A stretch of DNA of 64,000 bases from Pezicula radicicola (taxonomy: Eukaryota; Ascomycota; Leotiomycetes; Helotiales; Dermateaceae): assembly GCA_003008705.1 (NCBI GenBank), contig PDUO01000061.1:73640-137639 (forward strand), written 5' to 3'. This document shows, piece after piece, positions 31,398 through 43,939 of the stretch; positions within the stretch are counted from its first letter, which is position 1; every line of letters begins with the position of its first letter. A model generated the notes under the pieces. The model was given only the letters and a program-made list of their open reading frames with translations. It was not told the origin of the DNA and searched no databases. Both the position numbers and the translations under genes were made by a program.

Positions 31398-32688
31398 ATG
31401 GGTTACTCAGACTACGAAGATGGCACCGTGCCCGTCGGCGAGTTCCAGCGTCCTATTGAACAGCAGCAGCGGCAGCAGCGCAAAAGCTGCGTTTTCCGTA
31501 CCCTCACACTCTTTGCTGGCGCCGCGCTCGTTGTCTATGCTCTCTCTTCTACCTCACTGCCTAGCATTTCCTTCCAGCGCTTCGGCTGTGGCAAACTCTG
31601 TACAGATGGTGTTTCTGGCGACACCGACGCACAGCCCGAGTTCGTACGGCGCTTCGACTCGCGCGCGCTGCCGTCGATTCGCGAGATGGACATGACCCTG
31701 AGCAATAGCACGCGCGAGGGCCAGCCCGTCGTCGCCGTCAACCCTCAGAACCCGGATAACCTTGTCTATGTCACAACGCGCTTCTACCCGCTACCCGACC
31801 TGGAGCGTCCCGTCCGTGACGCCCCTATACATGCAAGGAGCGACGAAACTCCGCGTCGACCTGGCCACCGGCAAGGTATACGCGAACGGCGCCTCGTCGT
31901 GGGAGTATCCCGCGGCGGTGTCGGTCAGCTCTGACGGTGGCGAGACCTGGGCTCCCTACAACCAGATCCCCGGCCCCATCGACGTCTGCCTGGACTACGG
32001 GATTCCTGACCTCGCTCCAATCTGCGGATTTCCCGGCAGATCCATCGCGGTCTACGACGGCATTCTCGCCTCTGCCGCCGAGGGCGCGGACGGCAACCCA
32101 GAGATGTATGTCAGCCGCGATGACGGTGTGACATGGACGACGCTGCCGCTGACCGACAGCGACGGCAACCTTGTGGCGAACGGCACCGGCTCTATGCTGC
32201 CTGTGTCTGGTGTTGACCTGCCCAGCGACCCGACGCCGTGGGTGTCTGCCGACCCGACCAAGACGGGCCGGTTCGCGCTCATGGTCCCGCGCGAATTCAC
32301 CCTCGAGATCTACGTCACAGAAGACGCTGGCGAGAACTTCACGGGCCCGGCCGTCATCCAGGCCCCCGATGCGCAACGCCCGGCGGTGGACTTTGGCTCA
32401 ACCGGCCTGCTCGGCGTCATGTGGCGCACCAACTCGTCGGGCATCCTCGACACATACTCGACGGTGTCCTTCGACTACGGCCGCACCTTCGCGACGCCAC
32501 TTAAGGTCACGCAGTTGTCGCAGCCCGTCGGCGAGAACGGTCAACCCAGCGACCGCGCCTCGTTCATCGCGCTCACTGATAAGTACGCCTATGTCGCCTG
32601 GTCCGACGGCCGCGACGGTCTTCTGGACGGCATCCTCGCCGAGGTGCCTCTCGAGCTCTATAACACAACCGAGGTTTCCCTCTCTTAG
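31398..32688 (+). CDS. Asp-box (sialidase-like) type II membrane protein, one frameshift
   Basis: From ATG 31398 a Gln-rich cytosolic N-terminus precedes one hydrophobic segment (FRTLTLFAGAALVVYALSS), then a long lumenal or extracellular domain. Four Asp-box motifs of the sialidase/BNR propeller are visible: SSDGGETW, SRDDGVTW, TEDAGENF, SFDYGRTF. The first frame ends its meaningful text near 31800 (TTRFYPLPDLER) and the protein resumes one frame over (LYMQGATKLRVDL) to the stop at 32688, so one base is extra or two are missing near 31800-31830. No other damage is seen. The gene is intronless and much richer in G+C than its surroundings. Catalytic arginines of true sialidases cannot be assigned by eye, so the enzyme activity is open. 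Confidence 0.7.
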
Positions 32689-34394
32689 GGCAGTGTACCA
32701 ATGCTTCGTTCTAATATTAAATGCAACAGGGAAGGGGTTAATGATGCAAAGGGACCTGAGTGGGCTTTTATTTTTCCCTTCCTAATTAGGCGATACTGCC
32801 ACCATTGTACTACAAAGATCGCTTACTTATATCTTCATTAAATATTGTCATATTAGGATTTTTTTTTACATGTAAATAGCCATAAATCAGGCCTTTTAAA
32901 TGATCCAACTCTTGTATTAATTGGACTAAAAATAATGATGCAATTAAGACTACAACTTATGGTACAGATACCTAACTATTGTCCTCCTCCAGGACATCAC
33001 AAAACCGCGCGTAGCCAAGAACTGAAGTTGTTGGTACGTTCGTACAGATCTACTTTGAGAAGATAGCCTTACCGCACAGCTATGACGTTTCCAGCAGCTT
33101 GATCAAAAGCGACCTAATGCATTCCAAGCATGGCAACTCGTTGAATTAGATCCGAGATCGTAGTGAAAGCGTAAGGCTTGACAACACCAGTGGGTACAAG
33201 CCTCCATGACTAAGTCCGTTTCTGAATTGCAACGACCAGTGTGTATTCTGGAGGTACGTAGGAATCGCTCTTTAGGGTTAGGGGATCTTGTAGTCCCATT
33301 CCCTTAACTGTTGCTCGGCGTACTAAGTGATATTAGGCAGAGTAACCCATGAAGCTTCTTCGCCATCCGAAATCCCTGTCCTAGCAGTCGCTTTTTCTCT
33401 TTGCACTTGCTTTCGAATGGTCAGGCTTTGGGTGAGCGTTTGTTTGTATAACTACTTGGTTCTGACTAAGTAATACACTTTACGATTCAAATTAGTTGGC
33501 CGAGACAGAAATATTACTAGGGCGTCGAAAAACACTTCGAAGTGCATCTCCACGAAATAAAATTTCTAGTGCATCGCTTTGCCCTAGAGTCCTATCGCTG
33601 ATAATTAACACCTCCTGTAGCTATCTGAAGTTCCAAGATACTGCTGAAATATCTGTCCCATGGTTGACACCAGCGCTATTAGAGAGATGACTACCGCCGT
33701 GACGGCAAGGGAATCGGAGGGGCTAAGCATCATTGAGTTCTGATTTGGCAATCCACTAATTACGTGATCTATACAGAAAGTTCTTTAACGTTCGAGAAAG
33801 TGTTTCTGGATGATAAACTTCAGATGAAAGAAATAGTAGGTTGGCATGAAACAAAAGCCACTTAACCATAGAGAGCTTAAGGCTAAGACCTTATGTATAC
33901 ACCAATTAGGGTTCATAGTAAAAACACTCTGTTGTATGACACCCCTATCATTGTCAACCTACGTATATGTATGACCTTGGAGCCGGGGTAAAGGGCCACA
34001 TTCTTAGTTTAGAGCTTTTCGATTGACTCTACCTAGTCACTTAGGTCTATATTCTCTTTGTTCGTCCGTACCCCGTGTACAATTACTCCGTACGTCGGTT
34101 TGAGGACCTAAGCACTAGTTCCCACCGTCCGTACCCATGTGTTCGAGTTCTATTGAGCTTACTCCTCGGGCTTCGGACCACTCAATTCAGATAACCTCAC
34201 GTGATATCATATGGTAGCTCCCTAACTAGTGCCGTAAAATCCTTAATATATTATATTTGTTGGATCTACGGCCGTTTGCGTATTATCTACTAGTATTTTG
34301 ATGCCTTCGTCATGTATTTCACGTGCAATCTGTCCTTAGGTATATAATAGGCCTTACGATCACTCTGAATAAAGCAGTCAGTATCTAGGGAACT
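32689..34394. other. Intergenic, no gene seen
   Basis: About 1.7 kb with only short accidental frames and no recognisable protein text on either strand. Confidence 0.5.
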
Positions 34395-35991
34395 ATGAGT
34401 CTTGCTGTCCGAGGTGAGCACTCTAGGCACAGCGACCTCAAGTTTACAATTCTTAATGTTCCAAACAGCAGGGCAACATTTTGCTATCCTGTAACTGCAT
34501 CCATTCCTTGCAGCACCAGCACAGCTGCGAATCCCAATGCTGTGATAATGTGGAAAGAAATCCGCTTCGCTAGATGGAATGTGAGATTAATCCGCCATAT
34601 TTCCGGTGGCAGCTTCCCGAACTGCAACACCGTCACTGGTGCATTCCAAATATCGGCAACCTCAACTCCGACATCAACTTCAACACCAACACCAACTTGA
34701 ATACCGAAGCCTGTTCAATATTTAGCTGATAGTACACTGGTAGACCACACAAAGCCAAAGCACCTTCTTGCTTTCAATGGCGGCGGCATCAAGGGCATTT
34801 CCAGCGCAATAATCATGACCGAACTCATGAAAAGAGTGTCAGAGCTCAAGAACGACAGTGCACCAGCACCAGCTTATCTGCCCGTGGATTATTTCGACCT
34901 TGCCGCAGGAACTAGTACTGGGGGGATAATTGCTCTCATGCTGTTCAGATTACGGATGACTTCATCCAAAGTGGAGGAAAAGTATAAGGAGCTTTCTACA
35001 ACGGTATTCAGCCCAAAGATTGGATCCTTTGAGCTCCATAAATTAGGGTATTTGGGCTACTACCTTGGAAACGGCTGGCTTTGGGCCAAGTCTTTGGTCA
35101 CTGGAAAAAAATTCCCTGTTCTGCCCTTACTGGAAGCAGTGGACAAAGTCATGGAAGAATCACCATATCCAGAGGATAAAAGGCGGAAAGGGAAAAGTCT
35201 GTTGTTAATAAATACTAGTTCTACTCCTGCTCCTGGAAGAATGTCTGTATATCCTATGGTTATTTACTTCGATTTTTTTTCCGTTTCTTTTTTTTAAACT
35301 AATCGGTGTCTTAGGTTAATGTGTGCCACCAAGATTGATGCAGCCGAGACGGTTGTATTTAGATCATACATACGACAAGACAATATCCCATTGGCCTTTC
35401 CGAACATATCAATTAAAGACGCTGTCGCTGCCACATCGTCCGCACCGACGTATTTCCCTCAGGTCTCTTAACGACCAGAACGTTACTTTCTGGGATGGAG
35501 GCCTTTTGAACAATAACCCTATTCACCAACTCTGGTCCGCAAGATATGACTTGGTCCCACCGTTGAATTCATCCGATACAGTCGCCAGAGTTCCATTGAT
35601 TAAGTCTGTTGTAAGTATTGGGACTGGCCGCTCTAGCACTCCAATTAAGCCCCCGAGAAACTGGCTCGGCTCGGTACGACAGGTAATAGACTATTCCACG
35701 AATACCCCGGCTCGCCATATCGACTTTCTTTAAGACATTAAGACGGAGAATCTCAGAAAACCGGTAGACGAAAGAACTCACTACTTCAGATTTAATCCTG
35801 AACCTGGGGAAGGTCATATAAATCCTACAAACATAAATCTTGACGACTATAAATGGATGGAAGAGTTGAGAAATATGACTACGGCCTGGCTAGGGACAGA
35901 TGATATTAAGAGAAAACCAGACTGTGTTGCTAAGGTCCTGCTAGGGATCCCTGACCAGGAACCTTGCGTGTGTGATGCGTGTTTAGATTAG
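34395..35991 (+). pseudogene. Patatin-like phospholipase, broken
   Basis: Conserved patatin parts are in order: oxyanion loop FNGGGIKGISS (~34780), nucleophile elbow AGTSTGG (~34910), SAPTYFPQ (~35440) and the catalytic Asp in FWDGGLLNNNP (~35500), ending with a C-rich tail at 35991. Three lesions: TGA at 34698-34700 (CGA to TGA) before the domain, a frameshift at about 35461-35468, and TAA at 35731-35733 (CAA to TAA). One intron ends at 35314; its donor is probably 35201 or 35204. Live relatives hydrolyse acyl lipids, and in fungal NLRs patatin is a common N-terminal effector. Here it is free-standing, with no ATPase domain downstream. Confidence 0.8.
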
Positions 35992-36089
35992 ACTAGTAAT
36001 ATTATATCCTGAAATGATTGTTTACATTCTGCCAAAATACAATTTGGTTGAGGGAGAAAGAACAACTATATTTGAGTTCTTATAATTGA
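35992..36089. other. Short spacer
   Basis: No feature seen. Confidence 0.4.
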
Positions 36090-36600
36090 CAGCTAGCACG
36101 GCTCTAAGATCCGTCTCCTCCGTACTTGCACATCACCCGTCGATGCGCCGACGGTCTTCCTTTCATGAAAGTCCGAAATAGCATAAACACGAATCTTAGC
36201 AGCAAACGCTGAAACCTCACTCTTAGTTCTAGTTTTCTGAACCTCCTCTCCCATGTCTTCAAGCTGTTTTCCATCGGCAAGATCTTATAGATGGTGATTG
36301 AGCTCATTCTTGTGAATCTTTAAAGTCGTAATCGGGTCGCTCTAGAGAGGCTAATTTCTCTTTCTTAATGAATTTCGAGGGGGGATGGGGGTAGCCCAAG
36401 TCTCTTATTACAATGGCTATGTACTCATGAAAGCTGGTATTGGCTCTCGTGGTTTGGCGGCGATCTCAGCGTCGAATTTAGCCTTTAATTTGTTGAATAG
36501 CTGGAGACAATCGTTCATAAATTGGCGTTGTGGCTTTAGCTCCAAGGGGCCTGTATATGCACCTGCTGCTAACTAGTACAATAAGCATGACCAGCGGCTT
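36090..36600 (-). pseudogene. Unrecognised coding remnant
   Basis: Minus-strand frames carry protein-like text: RQFMNDCLQLFNKLKAKF and EIAAKPREPIP near 36480-36560, and DLADGKQLEDMGEEVQKT, SEVSAFAAKIRVYAISDF near 36150-36280, in different frames with stops between. The pieces look like a helical, charged protein. I do not recognise the family. Confidence 0.3.
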
Positions 36601-37189
36601 GAATTTGATGTGGGGGTTCTAGAAGTGGTCCAGGAAAATAATACGAGACGCAGTTACCAGGTTAAGACCAACCTAACCGGGCTACCTTTCGACCCATAGG
36701 GACAAGTCTTCCGTGGCTCCCTCTCCTCTCGTGATCCACCCCTCAGGCCTCTTCTACAGGCTCTAATGGGGAGTCCTAGGTAAACTGGTGTCTAGTCTTT
36801 TATGCCCCCCTGTGATTGCTACGCTACATCATTAATACAGCTCTTATAGGAGGGTTTATACTACATAAGTGAGTGCAATAGCATTGTTCATGTCGGTGTT
36901 GAATACAATTGAATAGGAGAGTTTGATTGAGTGTTATTTATCTAGATGCTTTGTCCGTGAGAACTATGAGGATAGGTAGTTTTCGAATATTTTCTTGAAA
37001 TTGAACTTGGCTGGAAATCTGGAATTGGTAGGCGCAACTATCAAGGTCTGAAGGCAACTCCGTTCTTTCTTTGCTTCCGCGTGATACAACTGACCTTAAT
37101 GGGCAAATGAAAAAAGCTTTCACGCGCTTAACTCCATCCACTCTACTGCTCAGCCTAAGCATCACCAATCCCTCAACAACGCACAGCAG
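36601..37189. other. Intergenic, no gene seen
   Basis: No coding signal recognised. Confidence 0.4.
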
Positions 37190-37515
37190 CAATCAACACA
37201 GTTTCCAAGTACCTCCTCGCCACAGCATCCAGCCACGAGTACCTTTCTCTACGTTCAGAATCTCTAGTTTCTGCGGCGGCTACCACTAGCGAGACGGTGA
37301 AGATAGATGTCGACGCACCAGCTCCTACAGAGAAGATCGAAGAGAAGAAGGAGAGCGGTATGACTAAAGAGGCTCAGTCTGAGAACAATAGGGAGAAGAA
37401 GGGCAGAAATAGTTTAATGGTACTGCATCCAAGGAGTTTGATACTTATTTGTTGTTTCTACCTATTCTGTAGCTACTTGGTATCCTGTAAGATTCCCAGC
37501 GCACCCAACCCTTAG
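37190..37515 (+). pseudogene. Unrecognised coding remnant with charged tail
   Basis: The frame reads SKYLLATASSHEYLSLRSES, then AAATTSETVKIDVDAPAP and an E/K-rich tail (KIEEKKESG). It begins after a possible splice acceptor near 37200 (...CACAG). It resembles the end of a housekeeping-type protein, but I cannot name it, and after about 37410 the text becomes random. Confidence 0.3.
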
Positions 37516-38076
37516 AGCCAATCCTTTTCCCGAAGTTACGGATCTATTCATTACTTGGTACGTGTGCTCAAACCATTTCCAAAGAGTCTTTTGAAAGTAT
37601 ACCGCAAAACGTAAAAATTCTATAGAATTCTCTTTCTTGCAACGTCTGTATGACCGTACTCTCTATTTAATCGTCACTTCGTCTCAGATGTACTCAACTT
37701 TATTAATTATTCCATCACAAAATTTTACTTCGAGTTATTTGTTTTCTAGAACACGAATTATACTCTGTCTCCCGTCTCTACGTCTCTACGTCTCCACACA
37801 TTATAACGAGCAAAGACCCAGCGACTACTGCGCCAAAGGCTTCGCTTCGCGGTACATAAGTCAACCAATCATCGACAGCTCCTAAGTTCTTCGATCTATG
37901 AGTTAAATCGGATAAGTAAGGGTGTCTAAAGGCATACGAAGGCGAGATTTAAGTCTTAAGCCTGGTCTAAGCGTTTCTTTACTAAAATCAATCCATTGCA
38001 CAGCCACAACGCTTGGACCAGCTCAAAACTTCAAAAATCCCACCTTCGTATACAAATAGGAAATAAATAACAGGTA
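37516..38076. other. Intergenic, no gene seen
   Basis: Only short accidental frames. Confidence 0.4.
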
Positions 38077-39558
38077 CGGAGGTTCCGGTCAAAAGTCGTG
38101 CGAATATAGGCTATGAAGCTTGTAGCAGCCTATGGCCATACTTCTTATAGGGTCTTTAAGCGAACCTCCCATTAGAGGATAGGGGCAGCTAGCAAGGCAG
38201 CTTACGAGCCCGGGTGCAAAAGTCCGTGTTTTACAGGGCATCTACCCCACCAAAATCATTCCTAAACACTATAATAATGTAATACTCTCTTTTTAATTAG
38301 GAGTAGACTAGCTAGATCGCTCTACTAATACATGAACCTAATACTCCTGTATATTAATTAACTTATTAATCTATTCCTGTAGAATTTGATTCTATTCCTC
38401 TAGTATAGTAACCTTTATTTCCTCTTCTGTAACTAGTTGTTTTCTTCGCCTATAGAGTAATTGCTTTATTCGACGCTAGTACTTCTCTATAGGGTTTATA
38501 TCTAGGCTTATAGAAGGATAAGGTAATAGTATAATACTATGATTTAATCGGAATAAGGTACAGTAGTTGTTTTTCGACTTATGGCTATATATAGAGTTCC
38601 TATCCTCTATAAACAAAGGCTCTATCCTAAGAGTATATATAAGTACTCCAAAGTCTTTAATAATAGAGACTATATATAGTGATAGTACTTATAATTTATA
38701 ATTAACTTATATAAAAGCTCCCTTCTTGCTAGATCCCTTAATAAACACTAACAGGCTCTTATAGCTATATCTAATAGCCCCCTAAGCATTAACAGGTATT
38801 GTATAGCCTTAATAGAATTAGTGTTGTATATAGTTGTTATAGAATCGCTCTGATTTATTCCTTATAACCTTCTGCTTTACTGTCCGGCTACTAACTAAGA
38901 ATATAACTTTATCTAACTAAAGAACCTTCTTCTACTCCTTCTCTTTTGTCTAGAATATATATATAAGTACCTAGAGTAATCGTTATATTGCTTACTCTTG
39001 TATAAGGTAGGGTTTTTAGTATACAATACATTAATAGTAGCTATATTGTTTAAGCCGTCGTTCAAGGGTATTAACACTGTATTCTAAGGATAATACCTAA
39101 TAAAGATATATATAATCAAGGATTCGAGTCTCCTAACTAGAGGTATAATATTCGATAATTTAATTAACTTATTAATTAGTTAAGGATTGGGGTCGTCCTG
39201 TATAGGTAGGTCGGGCTCGCTCGGGTGTATCGTAATTTAAGATCTTATTAATCGTCGAATAGCTAAGGTTGTAATACTCTATTAGAGCTAAAATTGGGAT
39301 CTTTGTAAAGCTATATAATTGGTGTATAGCCTCCTTGTGTTTTGTTGCAATTTCATAGCCTGGTATAAGGACTGGAGGGGGTGGAGTGGTAGGCATTTTG
39401 GTGGTGTTTTTGGTGGGGTGGGGCTCGTTAGTGCTTAATTACTAAGCGGACAGGCTCTATAGGCTATCTAAGCGGTAATCTATAGGCTCTAATACGCTAT
39501 AACCCCTGAGCTGCAGGCCTATGGCCTGTATTCGCACGACTTTTGACCGGAACCTCCG
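38077..39558 (-). mobile_element. RIP-degraded Tc1/mariner element (CGGAGGTTCC family)
   Basis: The 1,482 bp element is bounded by TA (38075-38076, 39559-39560), with terminal inverted repeats starting CGGAGGTTCCGGTCAAAAG that match for over 30 bp with one difference. The minus-strand transposase starts intact at 39396: ALIEYYNLSYSTINKILN is its helix-turn-helix, followed by RARPTYTGRPQSLTN and a stop. Beyond it the catalytic text is riddled with stops in AT-rich DNA but still reads FIEDRNSIYSHKSKNN and a worn PS-S-P-x-NP-E-type end. It shares ends with the element at 49455. Confidence 0.85.
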
Positions 39559-39793
39559 TAAGCCATTTCGTAATAAACTACCTTAAGTAAGGTAGATCTA
39601 GCAAGCTAGCCTAAATTAGATAGCAGGGCACTTGATAAGTAGGGTAAGGCAAACATAGCTCGAAGTAATATTTGCCTAAGGTAGTAAGCAGAGAAAGCCA
39701 GCAACATCTTAAGTTTATAAACTATTGCAAGTCACGAAAGCGGTCTAGGTAGGCAGTCTAGCCACGGCGCACCACACACTACTAGTAGGTGCA

Positions 39794-40317
39794 TTAAAGT
39801 GCTTTGCAATATCAGTGTAATTTTTGGTTGCGCCCACCTTTTGAAAACTACCTTTTGAAACCACCCCTAAAAGGTACTAATTATATAATAATTCTACAAC
39901 AACTTACTCTATTATAAATCTATTTAAGATTATTACTTTATACTATAATACTTTCTTTATAATATTAATTTTTAATACTAGTATTAAATATTAGGAAACA
40001 TCGAGGTATAGGTTAATTTTTAACTTTAGTCGGGAAAAAAGCTAGTAAAATACCCCGAGCTTATAAAAGGATACCTCGGCTGAAATTTATATTTCTACCT
40101 AGTTTTTTTATTTTAATTATAATATAACCTATACTTAGTATAATTAGATTAAAAAAACTTTAATAGATATCTAATATAAGGGAAAGTAATTATTAAACGA
40201 AAAATCTATAATAAGATAGGTTATTATAGAGTTGTTATACAATTAGTACTTTTCAAAGGGTGGTTTTCAAAAGGTGGGCGCGACCGAAAATTACGCTGAT
40301 ATTACAAAGCACTTTAA
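39794..40317. repeat. MITE-like element with long inverted repeats
   Basis: About 524 bp, ends TTAAAGTGCTTTG ... CAAAGCACTTTAA. Inverted repeats of roughly 75-80 bp include GCGCCCACCTTTTGAAAAC and differ at several C/T positions, as expected after RIP. The inside is AT-rich and has no frame. The palindromic ends make the target duplication ambiguous (TA or TTAA). Confidence 0.8.
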
Positions 40318-40619
40318 TTAATAGTAGTTACGTGCACGAATATAATGACCTTAAAATGGGAGTATACACTTAATTATAGCGCACAATCCAAATTTAATAC
40401 TACCATCTAAAACTACGAATATCAGTTACAATAGTAAAAGGGGGTGAAGCTTATTCTTCGGTCACGAGGCCAGAGCGACTACATGATACACAAGTTCTCC
40501 CTCTTACACATCTACTAACATAAAGTAGAGTAACAAGGCTATTACTATCCCTACTTCAACTGAGATCCCATAGCGACAGCTCCTCTCTATCTTCTCCGAA
40601 CGAATTGCTGTAACTATCC
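40318..40619. other. Intergenic, no gene seen
   Basis: No coding signal recognised. Confidence 0.4.
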
Positions 40620-42550
40620 TTTGAGATGCCAACCCAGTCTCTTACTCATCCGCCCTCACTCCCCAAGGAACTATCTCTAGAGTTGCGAGCCTTGATCCGC
40701 CAGGTTAATCAAGCAAGCAACAATACCCAAGGAGATTGCATCGGCAGCCTTTAACCTCTACTATACCGATAAAGAATAGTTTGTGCAGGAAGGACATCGC
40801 TATTCTCTTTGCAGCTTACTAAGCCCATCCTCTCAAGCCTTCTTCTACGAAAATGCGTACAAGAGGAATCTCCGCGTCGGTACTTATATGAAAGCCATCA
40901 ACAGCAACTAGGGCAAAAGCAGAGCCGAGCTGGAAAGTACTTTTAACGAGGAGCGGATCCAGTAGATTAATTTCATGAAAGAGCTAACTATGTTGCCGTC
41001 AACAATCAACTTTAAGCCTATATATTCACGGATGCAGCAAATTGCAACGGCACGCAGAACACGCACGACAGCAATGGCGAGAGTCTCCAAATACCTGTGG
41101 TATCCATGTGATGTCACAACACTAAGAGGTCAATTGAAGCAAGATTGTATGCAAAGCATCTAGTGACGTTAGGGTAAGACTGTCAGCAATCTCACCAAAG
41201 ATTTCGGAGTTCGAACTGCTGAGTCTTTGCCATGTCTACAGCAGATTGAGACACTCTCTACAATCGCTTCTATTACTGAAACATATACTGCTATAAAAGC
41301 CGTAACAGTGGAAAAGATGGAGACTCGACCGGCAACCACCAAGGACCGCTAGTTACTAGCAGACTTTGCGTAAGCTATCACGATGCTACAGGCGAGGGAG
41401 GATGCCTTAAGGATAGCAACACCGGTAAGAAGTTCTGCTCACATGCCTCTTTTGTAGATAACCCCCTAGTAATCTCTGTAGTGTCCTAAATAACCCTATT
41501 AGCAACGCTCCATTGAGTCCTCGGCCAGATCATAATTCAGAAGACATCCGAAACAACCCGGCTGTACTATAGACCTCCCGGCCGCGCACACTCAACAATG
41601 AGTCCCGAGAAAGCTTAATTCTAAGTGATAGTGGTCTCAGCGATGACGACAATTATGATTCCAAAATTAACAGAGGCGTAACTAATCTTCAATCAGATCA
41701 AGTAGTAACAATAACTATATCTAAGGACTAGTAGATTATCGCTAGGTCTAAAGGACCACCCATGCACGGTAATCAGCAGGGGCAGAAGATCTTGTTAAAG
41801 CAAAATACTCTATTGCAACAAAAACGACGGTATAAATTATAAAATAATGAGATGGATCAGGAAGGTTATATACAAAAACGTCGAAAATTGCGTCGAAAAT
41901 CTTCATCCTCATCAAGATTTAGTAGCCCTAAAGCTGGTCTATCAGCTACATAGCTCCCATGCTTAAGATTAGGGTCTCTCGAGTCGGATCCGAGTGACAG
42001 TCTCTCGAGCCTTGAAGATTCTACACTTGATGCTTGTTCAGACTTAGCTATAATCCCATCATACTTGTCCACAGTGGCTCCACCTACTACATCAATTTCG
42101 AACGTTGATCGTATTGTTAGCAACGATATAACCAGGAGTACTCGGCCTTGTAGTGCTTCTCGTGATGACATCAATCTCACCGGGTATCCTTTCTCAGAGT
42201 CAACACTCGAGAAATTATTAAAGGACGGGCAAATACATCAACTCTCTCGACAAAAAACATAGCTAGAACAAGATATACTTATGACTTAAAACACTTCGGA
42301 CATTTCGCCGCTCCGTGAACTAAATGTCGGGGATGCGGCTGCCGTTCAACTCACTACTTCACCAACATTCCGATCTGTCGATCTGATAGAACTACCCGAC
42401 AATGAAAATGATGAAAAAGATGCTTTAACGTCATGGAAAAACACTAGGCTGCAAGAATACAGAAAGGATCAAACTACATTCGATATGGAGAAGTGGCTAA
42501 ATATCAAAGCTCCCAAAATGGTGCTACAGCTCCATCACATAAACCAGTAA
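40620..42550 (+). pseudogene. Long RIP-worn reading frame, unknown element or gene
   Basis: For almost 2 kb the plus strand carries protein-like text interrupted mainly by TAG/TAA: ELSLELRALIRQVNQASNN, then GHRYSLCSLLSPSSQAFFYE, RVGTYMKAINSN-stop-GKS, ERIQ-stop-INFMKELTMLPST, later TKDFGVRTAESLPCLQQIE, an acidic/serine stretch (LSDSGLSDDD), and DLIELPDNENDEKDALTSWK. Several stops fit TGG or CAG to TAG. It looks like one large coding unit destroyed by RIP, perhaps the gag-like or accessory protein of a transposon. I cannot name it. Confidence 0.45.
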
Positions 42551-43939
42551 AATCATCAAAAAATACTACCCTAAATAAGCAAAGAATCTAAAATACAAAA
42601 AAGCCCCCTATCCAGCTACCTTTCCATTCACAAACCAGCATCTCTACTTGCGATAAAAAAATTAATTACCAACAACATCACCCAACAAACAGTACAAAGC
42701 TCATATAGCTCAGTGGTAGCGTTAGGTTACAATATACAAAACATAAGGGATTTATATACCAAATACAATACCTATAAGTGTATCCTCCCCTCTTATCCTT
42801 CAACAGATACAAACAGCCATACCATACCATTTACAATTAATTATACCCCAACATACCGTAATAACTAAGAATAATCTACACTATCCACAGACGAATTACA
42901 AAACCACCATACACAAGCGTCAAGATCTTCATTTGTTTGATAGAGAAAATTATCTCCATAAAGCAACCAATGAATACCAATTAAGTAGGCAATCCTTATT
43001 ACTGTTCCAAGGGTGCGCCAAGCTGCACCGGATCAGAAGTTGCAAGGCTGATACCAAAGTCTTCTACTACACGATAATCCATTAAACGCACGAGAGACTA
43101 CAAATATCGTCGCACTGCTGTTTCTAATAGAGAAAGTCTGAATGAATCCACTCAGTGCCCAATATTGAAATAGGCATAGCCTCATACTCAGCTATCCCAG
43201 TCTCAGTCAACTCGATATGGTCCAGAGTCTAGCAATTGGACCACCTCGACCCATGCGAAGCCCAGCGAGTTCCAACGGTAGACCGGGTCAGCAACAGCAA
43301 GGCGGATACGGGCGTTTATCCCTGATTGTATACGTTAAATGCCCCCCCCCTCTTTTTTTTTGAAAGTAGGATAGCTGTCTATATTATGATAAAATGTGGA
43401 CAAAATTCTACGAGTTTGCCGCATTCATCGAGTGAAGGTTCTTGATTTGGTTGGTTCTTGGCTATGACTGTAAGTGATAGGCCTTGGTACGTACTGCATA
43501 CTTGGGACCAAAGTGGCAAACGGAAAGTTCAAGTCACAAATATTTAAAGGAATGTGAATTGGGGACAAATGAGGGATAATACTACAGCACCGTACCTCTG
43601 GTACCATATACATTGCGATCGAAGACTAAATTTATAGTTATTCGGGGGATATAGGTCAACCACCCTGCAAGACAAACATCACTAGCAATACCAAGCCTTC
43701 GAGATCACAAGTAACAACTATCACATTTACAGTTGCCCAAAACCCGGGCACCATCTACAAAACTACACCTTCTCTGAGCCATCCCTATATCATTACAATG
43801 TCTGACCTGATTGTCCCACACTTTTGAAGTCCACCACGCCTTGCTGCAAACCATAAAGCAAATGCAAAGAAGCAAACAAATTCCCAGCTCCTAATCCCCC
43901 TTCCCAATCATAGCATAACATGATTTATGTTGGAGACTA
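42551..43939. other. Intergenic with tRNA A-box-like string
   Basis: No gene seen. ATAGCTCAGTGGTAGCG near 42705-42721 is a perfect polymerase III A box, but no cloverleaf can be folded and no B box follows, so it may be a worn tRNA-derived SINE. A C-run followed by a T-run lies near 43343-43361. The end of the stretch is the 3' flank of the gene at 43940. Confidence 0.45.

Noticed and set aside
42700..42780. tRNA gene
   Set aside because: The D-stem does not pair and there is no anticodon or T-arm.
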